A stretch of DNA of 64,000 nucleotides, taken from assembly GCF_020520425.1 (NCBI RefSeq), contig NC_079490.1, positions 40,990,723 to 41,054,722 of the forward strand, in the 5' to 3' direction. Origin of the DNA: Spinacia oleracea. Taxonomy: Eukaryota > Streptophyta > Magnoliopsida > Caryophyllales > Amaranthaceae. A model generated the notes under the pieces. That model did not search any database. It saw only the letters and a program-made list of their open reading frames with translations, and was not told the origin of the DNA. Shown one piece after another: positions 11,737-23,020 of the stretch (position 1 is its first letter; each line of letters opens with the position of its first letter). The translations under genes were made by a program, and so were the position numbers.

Positions 11737-12532
11737 GGGCGGATCTTTTTTGGTGCGCTAAATGCTCCTTTTTCTTTTTAGACTAACTTTAGAGGTGCTT
11801 TGCAAAGTTCCTTTTTTATTATTTATTACTTTTTTGTACTTTTCATTTGTTTTCCTTTTTTTTTATATTCGTGACTCAAGACGATTTGAAAGATGGGTTG
11901 AATGAGATAGGATAATTTGTATAGGTATTGGTCAAGCATGAGGATTATATCTGCTAGGACTCACAATTTGCAGCCTCAAGCTAGGGTCATGAGTTTACAT
12001 CAACCAAGGCCAATGAGTAGCATGGGGACGACTCAAGGGTATCTCTACAGGATGTATCCAAACAAGTTATATGGTCATTATGCTAATGGTGATGTAAGAG
12101 CAGGTTTTGAAATAATGGGTATGACGCACGTGTCAATGACCGTACGTGGTTTGCAGTTGATAACAAGTTCAAGAACAAGGGTCGAGGTAATGGTTTCTTG
12201 GGTTATGGCAATGAGAACATGGATGGGTTAAATGAGCTGAACAGGGACCCCAGAGCGAAGGCGTCTAAGGGCATAAGGATTGGAAAGGGTAGACATCGTA
12301 GAATCTTATGATTTGGACTGGTTGACTCAATTCTTCGTTCACTTGGGTAAATTTCGCACTTTGGGAGGTACGGGCTAAGTATTCCATGGCTTGCTCTTTT
12401 CTCTCTCCCTTTTCTCTTTCTTTTTTTTCTTTTTGCTTGGGATTTCTCCCCAACATGAATTTTTTTATTTGGGCTAAAAAGGCAGATGGTTGTGGTCTTT
12501 GAGTCACGAGGCGAGACTGAGTGAGCCTCGTT

Positions 12533-12618
12533 TGATAGGCCTATAGTGGACCTTTAATTTTAGTAGGCCTAGGGTGGACCTTTAATTTTAGTAGGCCTAG
12601 GGTGGACCTTTAAATTGT
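12533..12618. repeat. Tandem repeat, about 30 bp x 3
   Basis: Three units of TAGGCCTAGGGTGGACC followed by TTTAATTTTAG. The first unit reads ATAGTGG instead of AGGGTGG and the last one breaks off in TTTAAATTG. Confidence 0.85.
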
Positions 12619-13889
12619 CTTACTTTGCAAGCGTATTTAGTCGTTTCTTAAAATGTGCAAATAGCGTAGATTCAAAATGTTATTTTTACCTTATTGAAAT
12701 TTAACGAAAGAATTACATCGAAAATAATTTTTTTGTTTCTTTTCAGATTCCGGTTTTACGGGATTTAATTGGAAGTTGTGATTTAGACTCGAACTTTCAT
12801 TAATCTTTCTGATTATAACCGGGTATGAATATAAGGAAGTGGCCTAGACTCAAAATAATGACGTGGAGTAAGCCTATAATACTTGACCAAGCGACTCTCA
12901 GACTTAGGCTAATTGGACCATAACTTTCGTTGGTTGACACTTTAGATTTTAACCCTTGGGTATTCATTTGTCATGTGCCATTTTGCTTAATGTTGGCAAG
13001 GTAGTTAATTGGGAAGATCGAATTTTTATTTTTGCAAGACTAGAATCATTAGTGCGGCTTCTCTCTTAGTGTGTATTGCTTTACCCCAATGGTAGCCTTA
13101 TGGCATGCCGATTTGGGTATTTTCATGGTTTGTCATGTTGCATTCATAGAAAATATTTTAGTCCGTACTTAGGAGTATTTAAAGGAGCGAGTGGCTCGAG
13201 AGGACTATGATGGTCGTGACCCAATGTGATCATAAGCCTTGAGGCCATTAATTTTTTGCCAATGGTAATGATACCTTAGGTTCACTTTGGGGGTTGTGCG
13301 ACTATGGAGGAATGATTTTCAGAATGTGACTGTTTCCATTTTGCAAATACTATAATATATTCTTTTATTGGTGAGAGAGAGTATTGGGGCCGTAGACTCT
13401 TAGCAAGGGATGACAATTACATATGGGTGCCTATTGATTTAAATGTCAGGAAGGGAGACTCAATATGGTTTAACCTTTTAACTTGCAGAACGACACCAAG
13501 CATTAGGACCGATTCTATGGATAAGACAACTGAGACTTAGGATTTAGATTGTACTTTGGCATAGCCTAGTCTAGACTCGGATTTATTTATTTTCGAACAT
13601 TATTTTTCTTGAAAACTTTATTTGAACATTATTTTTTTTAATACTTTGCCCATGTGAGATTCAAGGTTATTTCAATTAGCGTGCTCGGTTTTGGTGCCGA
13701 ACATCGTCGTCGTAGGAGGCCTAACAACGACACAAAGAGTTATTTATTTTTATTTTTTAGCCGCTTTTAGAATCGAGTGTCTTTTCATACGCCCTTGCAG
13801 CAATTTTTACGAAAAGTGTTTTTTTTTTGCTACGTGTTTTTTTTGCGCGGGCACCAAGGCTGCTGCGCCTGACCAGAAGGCCAAGCAGC

Positions 13890-13955
13890 AACTTCAGCGC
13901 CTAGCGTAGGGCGTGAGTAATTCTGGCGCCCAGCCAGGGGCGTTGAAAATGCGTC
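13890..13955. repeat. Paired CGCCC...GGGCG hairpin motif, copy 4
   Basis: CTTCAGCGCC/AGGGCGTGAG and TCTGGCGCCCAG/GGGGCGTTGAAAA form the same two-palindrome layout as copies 1-3, more degenerate in the first arm pair. Confidence 0.6.
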
Positions 13956-14715
13956 CCTGGCTGGTTCTCATTTTCTGTGTGCGTCTACTTTTATGCGACT
14001 TCGATTTTGCGTGCTTGCCTAATAACGTCCTTTACGCGTCGTGCAGCGTTTGTGGGATTCGTTACAGGCCATCCCGAGCGTCGCTTATTTTTGGTGGCGA
14101 TCGTTCGGGTTTGCGGAACACGTATTTCGGTATAACTCTTTGGCCAATTGGTTTATGAATGTTTGGGCAATTTTTTAAGGTCGTTGGTTTTCTAACATTG
14201 TTTGTCACACACAATCACATATTTCGCTACACATAACTAACATTCCATCATGAGGCAATAATAATATGTCATGTAGTTTATGATAGGCTTCTATGGGTAG
14301 TTATTTGCGCCTGGCTTGGTACCGCTTCTATCGCAGATCCGACACATGCCCCGGTCGAGGTAGTGCCTTCAACAGACGAATTTCGTCCCAGAAGGCCAAC
14401 CCGCAAGTGCAAGCCAAGGGGGCATGCAGGCGAGAGGGACCTAATGAGCGAGCGATTGGGTTCGGGATAGGTGTACTACCTGCACAAGTACCGAGTGGGA
14501 AACATGCGCGGCGTGTGCACCCCCCTATTGGCGAAAAAAGGTATCCTTAGTCCCAACTCCCGAGGGAGCCGAGATTCGTTATGCGGTTCTGGCCGTTCAC
14601 ATTAATATGCTGATTTTCAGGTCGTCCCAACTTGATGGGGAAATAAACGCGGGGTAGGATCGTTTCACCCTTCGGCTATTTTGATTACCTACAAGCACGA
14701 GTATTTCCTTCACTA

Positions 14716-14734
14716 TCCCCAGTGGAGTCGCCAC
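14716..14734 (-). other. Primer binding site of the large LTR element
   Basis: The minus strand reads TGGCGACTCCACTGGGGA starting one base inside the 5' LTR end at 14735. It ends in the TGG that pairs with a tRNA CCA tail. I recall this sequence type from Ogre/Tat-like elements primed by tRNA-Arg; the tRNA identity is not proven here. Confidence 0.75.
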
Positions 14735-16238
14735 TGTGAGGGGGTCGAAAAAGCACGAGGCTAATGCGTGACCTCGTCCCTCGTGGGTGTGACGATTCTT
14801 TTTATTCAATCAAGTGTAATTGGATTTCCTATGAGTTTACACCCAATTGACTAGTAATATAGGAGTCGCCATTCAGTTTTTAACGACAATGAGAAAAACT
14901 GACAAAACCCGGTTATCGTGACATAAAGGGTGTGCAATTATGTTTGACCACGACGGCCGTAGGTTCCCTTGTGATCCCTGGTGGTGGGGATCGCTCAACA
15001 TACACCCGCAGGGTAGAGATTGAGGGTTCGGGGGACTGTAACTACCGAGAGGAGTACTCGCTCGTCGATAACTCCAGAGGCAGGATATCCTTACTAGCTC
15101 AGCATAAATAATTGAAGGGACATGCGTTATCTATTAAACTAATCTGAGTTAATTTTAGCAATATGCAACATATAATACTAGATCGATCGCGATTATCTGA
15201 TTTAAATAGCATTAAGGGACCTAGCATGATAATCCAATTTCCCAAAAATATTATATTTGTTAGGCGTGGTAGAACAATCAGATTTAGTTAGTTTAACAGT
15301 TCATAAAAAGGGCGAGGAAAGCAATTAAACCATGGAAAAGGGACACATTACGACGCACCCTTGAGAGGTGCGTCACGGTTCTCAGAAAACTAGCCACTTT
15401 GACTTTGCTATTTCTCCTTTTTATTTAACGAATCTCAAATTATGGGACAGGATACGTTTTGTTCGATTTATGGATCGATTGCGACAGAACGTGTGGACAA
15501 TTTCGCAGCGTGAGGCTTAGGCTAGGGGTTGGAGTCAATACTCAGAATATGAATTGTGTGTTGTGTTTCACGTCGAACTTGGGCTATATTTATAGAAAAG
15601 AGTTTGTGGAAAGATAGAATTGTAGAACTCTAATCCTCGAGGAATTAGGAAAAAACACGTCCCACGTATTTTCAGCGCCCAAGGCTGGGCGTCAAAGATT
15701 TCGGCGCCCAGCTCTGGGCGTTGAAAATAGGACCCGTGCAATTTCAGCGCCCAGGTCTGGGCGTTGAAATTGATGTTTGTGCTGTTTTCTTAGTCAGATT
15801 CGGATTCCTGAAATCCGTAGGGTTTGAGACTTAATCGAGTCTTTTAGTGCGTATCAATTTCATGACGGAATGCGCCTGGGCCCGTTACGAACTCTAAGCT
15901 CGTTAGGATTTTAATTAATACGTAACTCTTATTTCCGAATCATATTAGGAATAGGATTCTCGTAGTTTTCTATCTCATTTAGGATTTAAGTCTGAGTGCA
16001 ACACCTAATTCTGACAGGTTTCTATCTTTTATGACTTGCCACTTTTAGAAGCTACCCTTTACGGCAGTTACTATTTTTAGCATGTTTCCATAAATAGCAG
16101 GTTTCTATAAATAACAGGTTTCGGGTGAAATGAAAAGGGGTAATGAGATTCGTTATTTTATAGGAGATGCGTTGTCAAGTGGAGATTTACGTTTTCATCA
16201 TCGAACCTTCCCAATGGGGACAAAAGTAGGTGTCTACA
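14735..16238 (-). repeat. 5' LTR of the large non-autonomous element (right copy)
   Basis: Begins TGTGAGGGGGTCG and ends GTCTACA. It is about 98-99% like 5473-6983 by eye. It lacks a short TTTCGGC-type segment near 16210 that the left copy has. Several hairpin arms of the left copy are mutated here (for example ACGTTTTGT for ACGTTCTGT). Confidence 0.9.
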
Positions 16239-16243
16239 AGTAC

Positions 16244-18019
16244 ATATACAATATATACCATTCACCCATTCATTATCATGAATGGCCCACATAGCTGGTT
16301 AGTAAAAACACATTGTAATGCATCACATAAATATTTGCAGCAATTAATCAAGGGCACCAATAATCTACCAATTATTCAGTCCTTATTAATTCTAATCAAG
16401 TTGTTTTAACCTTAAAGGATTTGTAGACCTAATCAAGAGTTTATGACTAAAAATGCTCCCACTTAAACCAATAACTTTATATGCTTTACTAATTTTAAAC
16501 ATAAAAATGTATTTCTAGTCTAACCGGAAACATACAAGTTTAATTAAAATTTAAAGCTCATATAAAATTATAATCGAATCCATTAATTTAATTTATTTTC
16601 AGTTGAATTAAACGAATTTAAATTAATTCAAGGTTTAATTTTAGTAAAATAATTAGTTTAAATTAAAATTTATAATAATTATAATAATCAAAATTAAATC
16701 CCGAGAAAACAATTTAAATTATTAATTTTAAAATTAATTAAAATTATTTCCGAACTGAAAATTCAAAATTAAAAAAACAAAACGTGTCAATCGTCGCAAG
16801 ACGAGGCACTTGGGCTTGCGCCCAATCCATATCGAGCCACGAGGCCGCATCGCCCCTCGACTGACCGTTGCACAAGGCACGAGTAGCAGCAGCCACGCGC
16901 AAACGCAGCAAGCCAAGCCACGCTTGCGCGCAGCCTGCCCGCGCACATCGCATCGCAGCAGCTCCCCTCGCGAGGCATCGCTCGCAGCACGCGATCCAGC
17001 GCTCGCTGCGCGAGCCATCGCTCGTTGGCTGGCGCGAGGCAGTGCGCGCTGTGGCGCAGCACGCTTGCTGCCCACACGCGACTGCTCGCAGTGCCTTGCC
17101 TGTCGCCCATCGCTCATTGCCCATCGCATAGCACACACGGCCAGCAGCATTGCCTCGCGCGTGCAACATGCTATGTTGCTTGCTGCATTCGTACCGCATG
17201 GGCGACGAGCTCCCTTGCTCGTCGTCGCTTGCCCGCACTATACAACACCCCTAAGGGTAACACGTAGCGTCCTTTGCTTTGTGTGTGCAACATATATGAG
17301 CGTTTTTCATAAAAATTTAAAATTTTTAATTCAAAATTATTGACAAATTAATAAATCATATTAATTTCATAATTTTAGGGCGAAAAATCAAAAGTTTATT
17401 AATTAATTAATTTTCGATTAACATGGATTCAAATCTAGGTCATAAAAATTAAAATTTATCACAAATTAACAATTTTATGGTGGTTTTTAATCATGGATAC
17501 CTAATTAAATCATTAATTAATTATGAAAATCAAATCAATTCTAAATTATTCGAATTTCAACAAATTAATCATAATTACAAATTAGGTTGTATAGTTAACA
17601 AGTCTAGGCATTCAAAGTTGTTAAACATATACAGTAGGTCAATCAAAATTTTAAGATTTATCAACAAGAATCGCAAATATTCAATTTTACATCTTAAATT
17701 TACAAACTTTTGCGTTCAAAAAACTAAAACCTCCGAAAAGTCATAGTTAGGCTTCGAATTTGGGAATTCTGGGTTCGGCCGAAAAAGATTATTTTTGTCA
17801 AAATTTTAGAATGCCTTTTACATGCGGAATTGACACAAAAATTACTCGATTTGGATGAGTAACGAAGAAACTGCCAAAAAACTGCGTACATATAATTAAA
17901 TTAACGCAATTTGCAATTAATTAACAATTACGAAAATTAATCACTCCTTTTTAATTCTTTGCAAATTTGTAAAATTTAACCATGTTTAAGCAATTATAGA
18001 TCATGCAATTAATAAGGGG
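16244..18019 (-). mobile_element. Untranslated leader region of the Copia element
   Basis: AT-rich sequence next to the Copia primer binding site and continuous, across the nested insertion, with 4861-5467. No gag similarity. It contains one abrupt GC-rich block (16797-17240) described separately. Confidence 0.5.
16797..17240. other. GC-rich island inside AT-rich Copia leader
   Basis: Base composition changes sharply from very AT-rich to strongly GC-rich and back. The block is built from CGCGAG, CATCGC, GCAGCA and CGCGCA words. Long open frames exist in several frames on both strands because TA-containing stops are rare. None resembles a protein, so I read it as low-complexity non-coding DNA. 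A similar CGCG-rich block sits inside the LTR at 18540-18780. Confidence 0.7.
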
Positions 18020-18033
18020 CTCTTGATACCACT
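18020..18033 (-). other. Primer binding site of the Copia element
   Basis: The minus strand reads GTGGTATCAAGAGCC directly after the LTR terminus. It fits the initiator-methionine tRNA type (TGGTATCAGAGC) with one extra A, as in most plant Copia elements. Confidence 0.8.
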
Positions 18034-19445
18034 GTTAGGTTATGATACATATGAACAACATAAATCATGCGGAAAAACCTTAATGTCAGGAATCATATTA
18101 ATTGCACATAATCATATAATTAGTCTAGGATGCATACACTTTGTAGCATGCCCTCCCTAACTGCGCCCGAACCGAACAAGAACAAGTCTTTAGGATTCCA
18201 AGTGTCGTCCCTCCGTAGAAAGTCCACAGCACGTCCAGATCCGCCTTAAGATTTACCAACTAGAATCGCCCTTAAGGTACTATTATTTTCGGCTAAATAG
18301 GCAAGTAATATGGCTGATTTTTCTGCTTAAAAATTCTAGCTTTTATTGTTTGAATACTTATTAAACTCGTGTATAAATTTGTGACCCTAGGCACATATTT
18401 ATAGAATCATGGAAAAGGATTTAGAATCCTATTAGAATACTAAATTAATTAATTAGAATCCCTTTAGAACTCTATTTAATTAATTTCTATCTTCTAGGAT
18501 TAGGATTTAATCATAGCACGAATTCCGATAGCTTTAGAATTCGTATAGCACACACACGAGCACGAGCACGAGCACCGCACAGCCCGCGCGCATGCCTCGC
18601 GGCCCACACGAACTGCACGACGCCCAGCCCATTGCTTCGCAGCCCACTTGCTCCGCGCGCGCGCCATGCCTTGCTGGGCCTGGCCTTGCGCTGGGCCTGG
18701 CGAGGCTTTGGCGTGTGGTTTGATGCGTATGGCTTGCTGGGCGAGGGCATGGCTTCTTGTTGGGCCTTCGTCTAGCAAGTCTCGTCCGATGCTAATTCGT
18801 ACGATACGCTTTCGATTAAATTCTCGATTCCGGAATTCATTTCCGATACGAACAATATTTAACATTTCCGATTCCGGAATTAATTTCCGTTTCGAACAAA
18901 TATTTAATATTTCCGTTTCCGGAATTATTTTCCGATTCCGATAATATTTCCGATTCTGACAATATTTCCGTTTCCGGCAATATTTCCGATTCCGGCAATA
19001 TTTCCATTTCCGATAATATTTTCCGATACGTACCATGTTTCCGTTTCCGGCAACATCTACGTCTTGGATAATATTTATATTTCCGATACGATCCATATTT
19101 CCGTTTCCGGCAATATCATCGTTTCCGGAGTATTCATTTACTTGCCTTTGACGATCTTAGCTCCCACTGAAACCAAGATCCGTCGATTCCGAAAATCCAT
19201 AGATGGAGTATTTAATGCCATTAAATACTTGATCCGTTTACGTACTATTTGTGTGACCCTACGGGGTCAGTCAAGAGTAAGCTGTGGATTAATATCATTA
19301 ATTCCACTTGAACTGAAGCGGCCTCTAGCTAGGCATTCAGCTCACTTGATCTCACTGAATTATTAACTTGTTTAATTAATACTGAACCGCATTTATTAGA
19401 CTTAACATTAAATGCATACTTGGACCAAGGGCATTATTTCCTTCA
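18034..19445 (-). mobile_element. Copia-type 5' LTR, complete, minus strand
   Basis: On the minus strand it starts TGAAGGAAATAATGCCC and ends AACCTAACA. It is 1412 bp, followed by a tRNA-iMet-type primer site. The start is the style I recall from Angela/BARE-like Copia LTRs. Inside are a GC-rich block (18540-18780) and an array of TTCCG words (18826-19130). It abuts the dead LINE ORF2 at 19446. I find no 3' LTR of the same orientation to the left, so the element is truncated or rearranged. Confidence 0.8.
18826..19130. repeat. Irregular array of TTCCG(A/T)TTCCGG units
   Basis: Units of about 17-18 bp of the form CAATATTTCCGATTCCGG are repeated with variation. Perfect TTCCGGAA palindromes occur at 18828-18835, 18872-18879 and 18917-18924. 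TTCnnGAA is also the core of a heat-shock element, but regulation by heat is speculation. Confidence 0.7.
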
Positions 19446-22400
19446 GTATGTGGTGACAGTCTTCAAAAAATTTCTAAAAAAGTGTCAAAAAGAGTTCTTT
19501 AAGAAACGAAATTCGAGGAATAAAAGGAATCGACGGAGAATGGATTCAATCCCCTCCTGAAATCAGAGCTGCTTTTAAAGATCACTTTGCGGACATTCTT
19601 AATGGCCCGGGCACAACTCCTCCTCCAGTGGACCCTCAATGGCTTCAAGGTATATCCACTCTTTCTGATTTGCATTTATCTTTTTTACTACGCCTTTCTC
19701 AATTGTAGAGATTCGAAAAGCAACGTTTAGCTCCAAACCACTCAAAATCTCCTAGTCCAAATGGGGAACCACCAACGATTTTCTAGAAATATTGGGGACT
19801 GGTTGGACCAAACATATGATACGATTCATTATTTCTTTTCCTCGGGGTATCTTCTTAAAGAGGTAAATCAAACGTTCATTACGTTGATACCTAAGGAGCC
19901 AAACCTGGGGAGGTTAGCAAGTTCATACCTATCAGTCTCTACAACTCCACCTACAAGATCATCTCCAAGTGCATAGTGAATAGACTGAAGAAGGTAATGC
20001 TGGATCTTGTTACGGATTATCATAATGCTTTCGTTCCTAGAAGATCAATGGTGGATAACTTCTTTATGGTGTTTGAGCTCATGTCTTATGTGCGCAAGAA
20101 AAAAAAAGGGAAAGCAATTCACGACAATATTGAAAGTGGATCTTAGTAAGGCCTATGATTGTATTCGGTGGGATTTTGTTCATGAAGTGCTTCTAGCAAT
20201 GAAATTCCCAGAAGTCTAGATTCATTGGATTATGCAATGTGTCTCTACTGTTTTTTATGCAGTTCTAGTGAATGGGAAGCCTTCTCAAGCTTTCACTCCG
20301 AAAGTAGGATTGCATCAAGGGGATCATCTCTCTTCTTATCTATTTATTCTTTGTATGGAGGTGGTTTCAAAAAGGTTTTCTCTGCTTTAATTCAAGAGGA
20401 AAATCACAGGGCTAAAAGTGGCGAGACGCTCTCCACCAATTTCACATCTATTATTTGTGGATGATGCTCTTTTTTGCTTCAAGGAAAAACCATCTTGTGT
20501 CTAGTTCTTTGAGATTGCATTGACTCTTTCTGCAAATGTCAGGGGAGATGATTAATTTTGACAAATACTTTGTCATCTTCAACCAGAATATCCCATCACT
20601 CTTTACTAGAATCCTTAGATGACCTTTGGGAGTAAAGAGTGTGTCTACCATAGGGGATTATCTTGGATGCCCGATGGATATTGATGGAAGATCTACAAAG
20701 GCTCTATCTTGTGAGAAGTTTTTGGCAAAGCTTACATCCTAGAAGTTCATGCATCTCAACCAAGAGGGGAAACTAATTTTGATAAATGGGATCCTTGATG
20801 CGCTTTCAGCAAACATTCTCTCATTGTACCTCATTCCTCGAGGCTTGATTGGAAAAATATCTTCCACTACCATGCGATTTTGGTGGAGTTCATCGATGGA
20901 TCGACGGCCTATCTACTAGAGGGAAAAATATCTCCTCCTTAAACATAAGGCAGATGGTGGGTTGGGAATTCGGAATATCAAGGCAATCAACATTGCACTG
21001 TTAGGACTGCAAGTGTGGAGGCTTTCCAATGATTCACGTTTGGTTGTGAGTAAATTGTTCACCTCAAAGTATGGAGCGAACCCTATCTCTTTAGGGTATT
21101 CAAGGGGAACGTTGTTGAATGCTTCATGGGTGGCTAAAAGTATGGTGCGGAGTATTGCTCAGCTGAAAGGGGGAATTAGAAAGGTCATAGATGATGGGAA
21201 ATCCACAAACATGTTTTATGACGTTTGGATATCCTTAGGGTGCCTCTCTCTAAAACCGGGCATACCTCCCTCACCCTCGATAAAATGGGTTACAGATCTC
21301 ACGGATGACTCTTATAACTGGAAGTCTGATATAATATGGAGGGATTTCACAATCAATTTTTGCATAATCCATTTTTCTTCAAAACCGCCTAAACTAGAAG
21401 ATATTGATGGATTATGTTGGGATCATACTAAGAATGGGGACTTAAGCATCAAATCCACGTATTGGTTTCTCATAAATGAACATTCGTAATTGCCTTTAGT
21501 TCCATTTTGGAAAGCCTTGTGGAAGAGGAATATTTCGCCGAAGTGGAAGTTGTTTTGCTGGAAGATTATCAATAGAGATTTATCGACATGAGCTAATATG
21601 AGAAAAAGAAATATCCATGTAGATGGAATGTGCCCGTTTTGAAGAATGGTGAAGGAATCTGAAAATCACCTGCTACGAGACTGTAGCATTAGTAACCATA
21701 TTTGGAGAGCGATAGGCCTAGGGATTAACCCCTCTGCTTCGTCCAACTCTTAACATTGGAGACTGGTTAAGAAATTTTCTTTCTCTTTTTTCAAGGAGGA
21801 AAAAAAGGATGAATCGAGAGTGGTAGAGTTCATCTCTACCCTATGGGCTCTCTGGCTTCATAGAAATGAGGTCGTGTTTAGAAAGGCAAAATGTTCCCCC
21901 GACAAGATTCAAATGTTGATTGAAGAATGGAACGTCATATGGAGTAATTCAAATAACCTTGTGAGGGGAGAGGTTTGATTAGGGAGTGAACATGTTATTC
22001 CCCATCCAAAGGCCTTTATTTGGAGGACAGGGGCACCGATGACCATGGGGTTTCTGACTCTTGTAGTTGGAGCGGCAATTGCGTGACAAGGAGAGAGGAA
22101 ATCGGAAAGACACGTCCAAGGTTGGATGCGAGTTTGTGCTAGTTGTCCCCTACATGTAGAATGCATGGCGATCTGAGAAGGATTGTAGTGAGCATCTCAG
22201 TATTCCAGAAATGTTCTTCTCAAGACTGACTGTCAAGATGCAATTGATGCTCTATTGCGTCTGAATGCGACAAACATTCGAATCCACCACATAATCACAT
22301 ACATACTATTATTTGCCTCGTCCCTTGATTATGTAGTGTGTATTAAAGTAAATCGTGTAGCGGTTAACCCAACCCACATACTTGTCACTAAGGTGAAGAA

Positions 22401-22449
22401 ATGACTGATTTTTTGATTCTTAGTATTTCTTGGTTGTCCGAAAAAAAAG
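19446..22449 (+). pseudogene. LINE ORF2 remnant: reverse transcriptase plus RNase H
   Basis: A dead ORF2 of a plant L1-type LINE. Broken frames read in order: a linker segment with GIDGEWIQSPPEI (about 19520), the reverse transcriptase with KVDLSKAYDCIRWDFVHEV (20140-20200), HQGDHLSSYLF (about 20310) and the catalytic LFVDDALF (20448-20475). A zinc-binding end domain follows with GGLGIRNIKAINIALLG (20955-21010). A C-terminal RNase H-like part has TDCQDAIDALLRLN (about 22220-22260). Several stops and frameshifts break it. The endonuclease part is missing because the Copia LTR starts at the left edge. An A-rich run at 22440-22449 may be the original 3' tail. Confidence 0.85.
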
Positions 22450-22539
22450 AAGTTACAACTTACACGAACATACGTACGTACACTATCATCTTATAATTAT
22501 ACGTAGTTTTCATATAGAAAAGGGGATATATATTGGTAT

Positions 22540-22800
22540 TTACTACCTCCGTTTCTGAAATTTCTTTACGCTTTGGAATATGTGTCCAAAGTATGAAAAC
22601 TTTGAACGTAAATTCTCACTATTATATACATCAAAACGTTACATGTAAGATCTTGTTAGATTGATCTCGGTATGTATTTTCAGAATATAAACTTTTTATA
22701 ATTTTTTATACGAAATTGAATATATTAATAGTTAAATATTGTATTAGAGTCAGTGTAAATAGTAACTGTAAAGAACTTTAAGAAACATAGGTCGTAGGAG
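22540..22800. mobile_element. Stowaway-like MITE
   Basis: The left end CTACCTCCGTTTCTGAAATTTC and the right end, read inverted, CTACGACCTATGTTTCTTAAAG are imperfect terminal inverted repeats. The 260-bp AT-rich body has no ORF. TA dinucleotides flank both ends. Confidence 0.45.
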
Positions 22801-23020
22801 CTTACACATTTAAAACTCGTTAACTTGGATTTGGAAGGAATATATCTAGTCTTTTGCTACTAGTTAGTTCAACGTACACGAGATTTGGTGAATTTGTGTA
22901 GAAAATGAAGGTGTTATCTAAAGGAGAAAAGGAGTAAAATAAATTGGAATATAACATAGTCTCTCGTATGCCATATTCTTCATCTTCCCTTTAACATTCA
23001 TCTCCCAATGTGTAAAAGTC

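Larger units (their letters stand above)
8105..14715 (-). other. Non-coding internal region of the large element
   Basis: About 6.6 kb with only short, unrelated open frames and none that resembles a protein family. Perfect hairpins are frequent between 8236 and 10214: GACCA/TGGTC at 8236, CGACC/GGTCG at 8344, TCAAGCA/TGCTTGA with a TTCG loop at 8480, AAGTCG/CGACTT at 8615, GGCCCA/TGGGCC at 9039, TAGGC/GCCTA at 9410, AATGTCG/CGACATT at 10152 and TGGTCAAGG/CCTTGACCA at 10177-10214. The remainder is unassigned. Confidence 0.6.
5473..16238 (-). mobile_element. Large non-autonomous LTR retrotransposon without protein genes
   Basis: Two direct LTRs (5473-6983 and 14735-16238) bracket 7.75 kb of internal DNA. 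A 5-bp target duplication AGTAC lies at 5468-5472 and 16239-16243. The primer binding site next to the right LTR and the purine tract next to the left LTR show it reads on the minus strand. The internal part has no gag, protease, reverse transcriptase or integrase signature in any frame. It must therefore be mobilised in trans, which is the usual definition of a large retrotransposon derivative. The PBS type resembles the one I recall for Ogre/Tat elements (tRNA-Arg), but that link is tentative. It holds tandem repeats and many perfect short hairpins. The LTRs differ by scattered substitutions and a small deletion near the right end, so it is not brand new. Confidence 0.85.

Noticed and set aside
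14293..14550. 85-codon frame in a GC-rich part of the large LTR element
   Set aside because: No domain, and it lies close to the primer site where an untranslated leader is expected on the opposite strand.
16734..17343. Overlapping open frames of 80-177 codons on both strands
   Set aside because: They result from a stop-poor GC-rich low-complexity block; the products are Ala/Arg/Ser-rich with no domain, and five frames are open together.
18500..19096. 198-codon minus-strand frame with NRKYYRNRK-like repeats
   Set aside because: It is the TTCCG array of a Copia LTR read in one frame.
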